Assembly: GCA_027492415.1 (NCBI GenBank)
Contig: JAPUEV010000027.1
Span: forward strand, 1 to 30,537
Source: Ignavibacteria bacterium
GTDB lineage: Bacteria > Bacteroidota > Ignavibacteria > Tepidaquicellales > OLB5
Length of the DNA stretch: 30,537 nt
Direction of reading: 5' to 3'
Shown in pieces: positions 30,384 through 30,537 of this stretch (its first letter is position 1; each line of letters begins with the position of its first letter). Below the pieces are notes generated by a model. The model did not search any database. It was given only the letters and a program-made list of their open reading frames with translations, and was not told the DNA's origin. The position numbers were made by a program, and so were the translations under genes.

Positions 30384-30537
30384 TTATTGATGATATTTTA
30401 TTATTATTCCCATTTTCTTTTTTTCAGTATCATCTAAAAATACCCTCAGCTTTTCAAAATTAGATTTCAGGTAGTCAAGTTGTGGTGATACTTTAAAATG
30501 TTTTGCTATGAACCGGGATGTAAAAAATTCTTTCTTT
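30384..30537 (-). CDS. C-terminal end of an unknown gene cut by the right window edge
   Basis: On the minus strand a frame is open from the window edge to a TAA at 30386-30384, giving about 50 residues. The visible end includes FFTSRFIAKHFKVSPQLDYL and FLDDTEKKKMGIII, and finishes KYHQ. It is charged and helical, with no recognisable motif. Codon use and the 23-base gap to the next minus-strand gene fit an operon, but the short length makes the call moderate. Confidence 0.5.
   Translation of the reverse strand, partial: KKEFFTSRFIAKHFKVSPQLDYLKSNFEKLRVFLDDTEKKKMGIIIKYHQ

Overview
The window is about 30.5 kb of dense, AT-leaning bacterial chromosome. It fits the Bacteroidota/Chlorobiota superphylum, most likely an Ignavibacteria-type lineage. 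The reasons are: three exported proteins ending in type IX secretion (T9SS) sorting domains with the NYPNPFNP signature; -7 promoter boxes of the Bacteroidota form TAnnTTTG in front of many genes; almost no Shine-Dalgarno sequences; and a Bacteroidota-style AddA/AddB pair. I see no rRNA, tRNA, CRISPR array, integrase, transposase or phage gene. This is ordinary chromosome rather than an island, and I did not find a clear-cut new defence or mobile system.

Layout. 1-836: 3' part of a glycoside-hydrolase-like gene. 981-2162: a WecB-type UDP-GlcNAc 2-epimerase with its own promoter and terminator. 2345-2989: an unknown exported protein. 3047-7885 (minus): three T9SS cargo proteins, namely a choice-of-anchor J protein, an M28 metallopeptidase and a CocE/S15-like hydrolase. 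8076-11225 (plus): a tight operon of a glycosylasparaginase-type Ntn hydrolase, an amidohydrolase-fold protein that has lost most metal ligands, and a small membrane-anchored protein. 11232-12976 (minus): a polyprenyl-phosphate sugar phosphotransferase and a 97-residue membrane protein. 13223-13627: a small exported protein with its own promoter and terminator. 13690-16440 (minus): recG followed by a CPBP membrane protease. 16583-17524: a WlbA-type sugar-nucleotide dehydrogenase. 17831-20558: an S9 peptidase and a PrsW-like membrane protease with a C-terminal zinc ribbon. 20635-26661: addA and addB. 26784-27248: a Spy/CpxP-like periplasmic protein. 27415-30537 (minus): an exported GATase-like protein, a DUF4097 beta-ladder protein with exact 18-residue repeats, a protein made of an internal duplication, and the 3' end of a further gene.

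Themes. Peptide and amide hydrolysis recurs (M28, CocE/S15, glycosylasparaginase, S9, CPBP, PrsW), split between T9SS-exported, cytoplasmic and membrane-embedded enzymes. Surface-sugar genes (the 2-epimerase, the phosphotransferase and WlbA) are scattered as single loci rather than clustered. DNA repair is represented by recG and addAB.

Start codons needed care. Four genes (9032, recG at 16440, addB at 23821, 28677) appear to use real TTG starts. At 960 and 12997 an in-frame TTG lies in or just upstream of a promoter box and the downstream ATG is the better start. The most interesting items are the metal-ligand-less amidohydrolase in the asparaginase operon, the zinc-ribbon PrsW protein, the exact 18-residue ladder, the internally duplicated protein at 29887-30360, and a decayed REP-like palindrome at 27283-27359.
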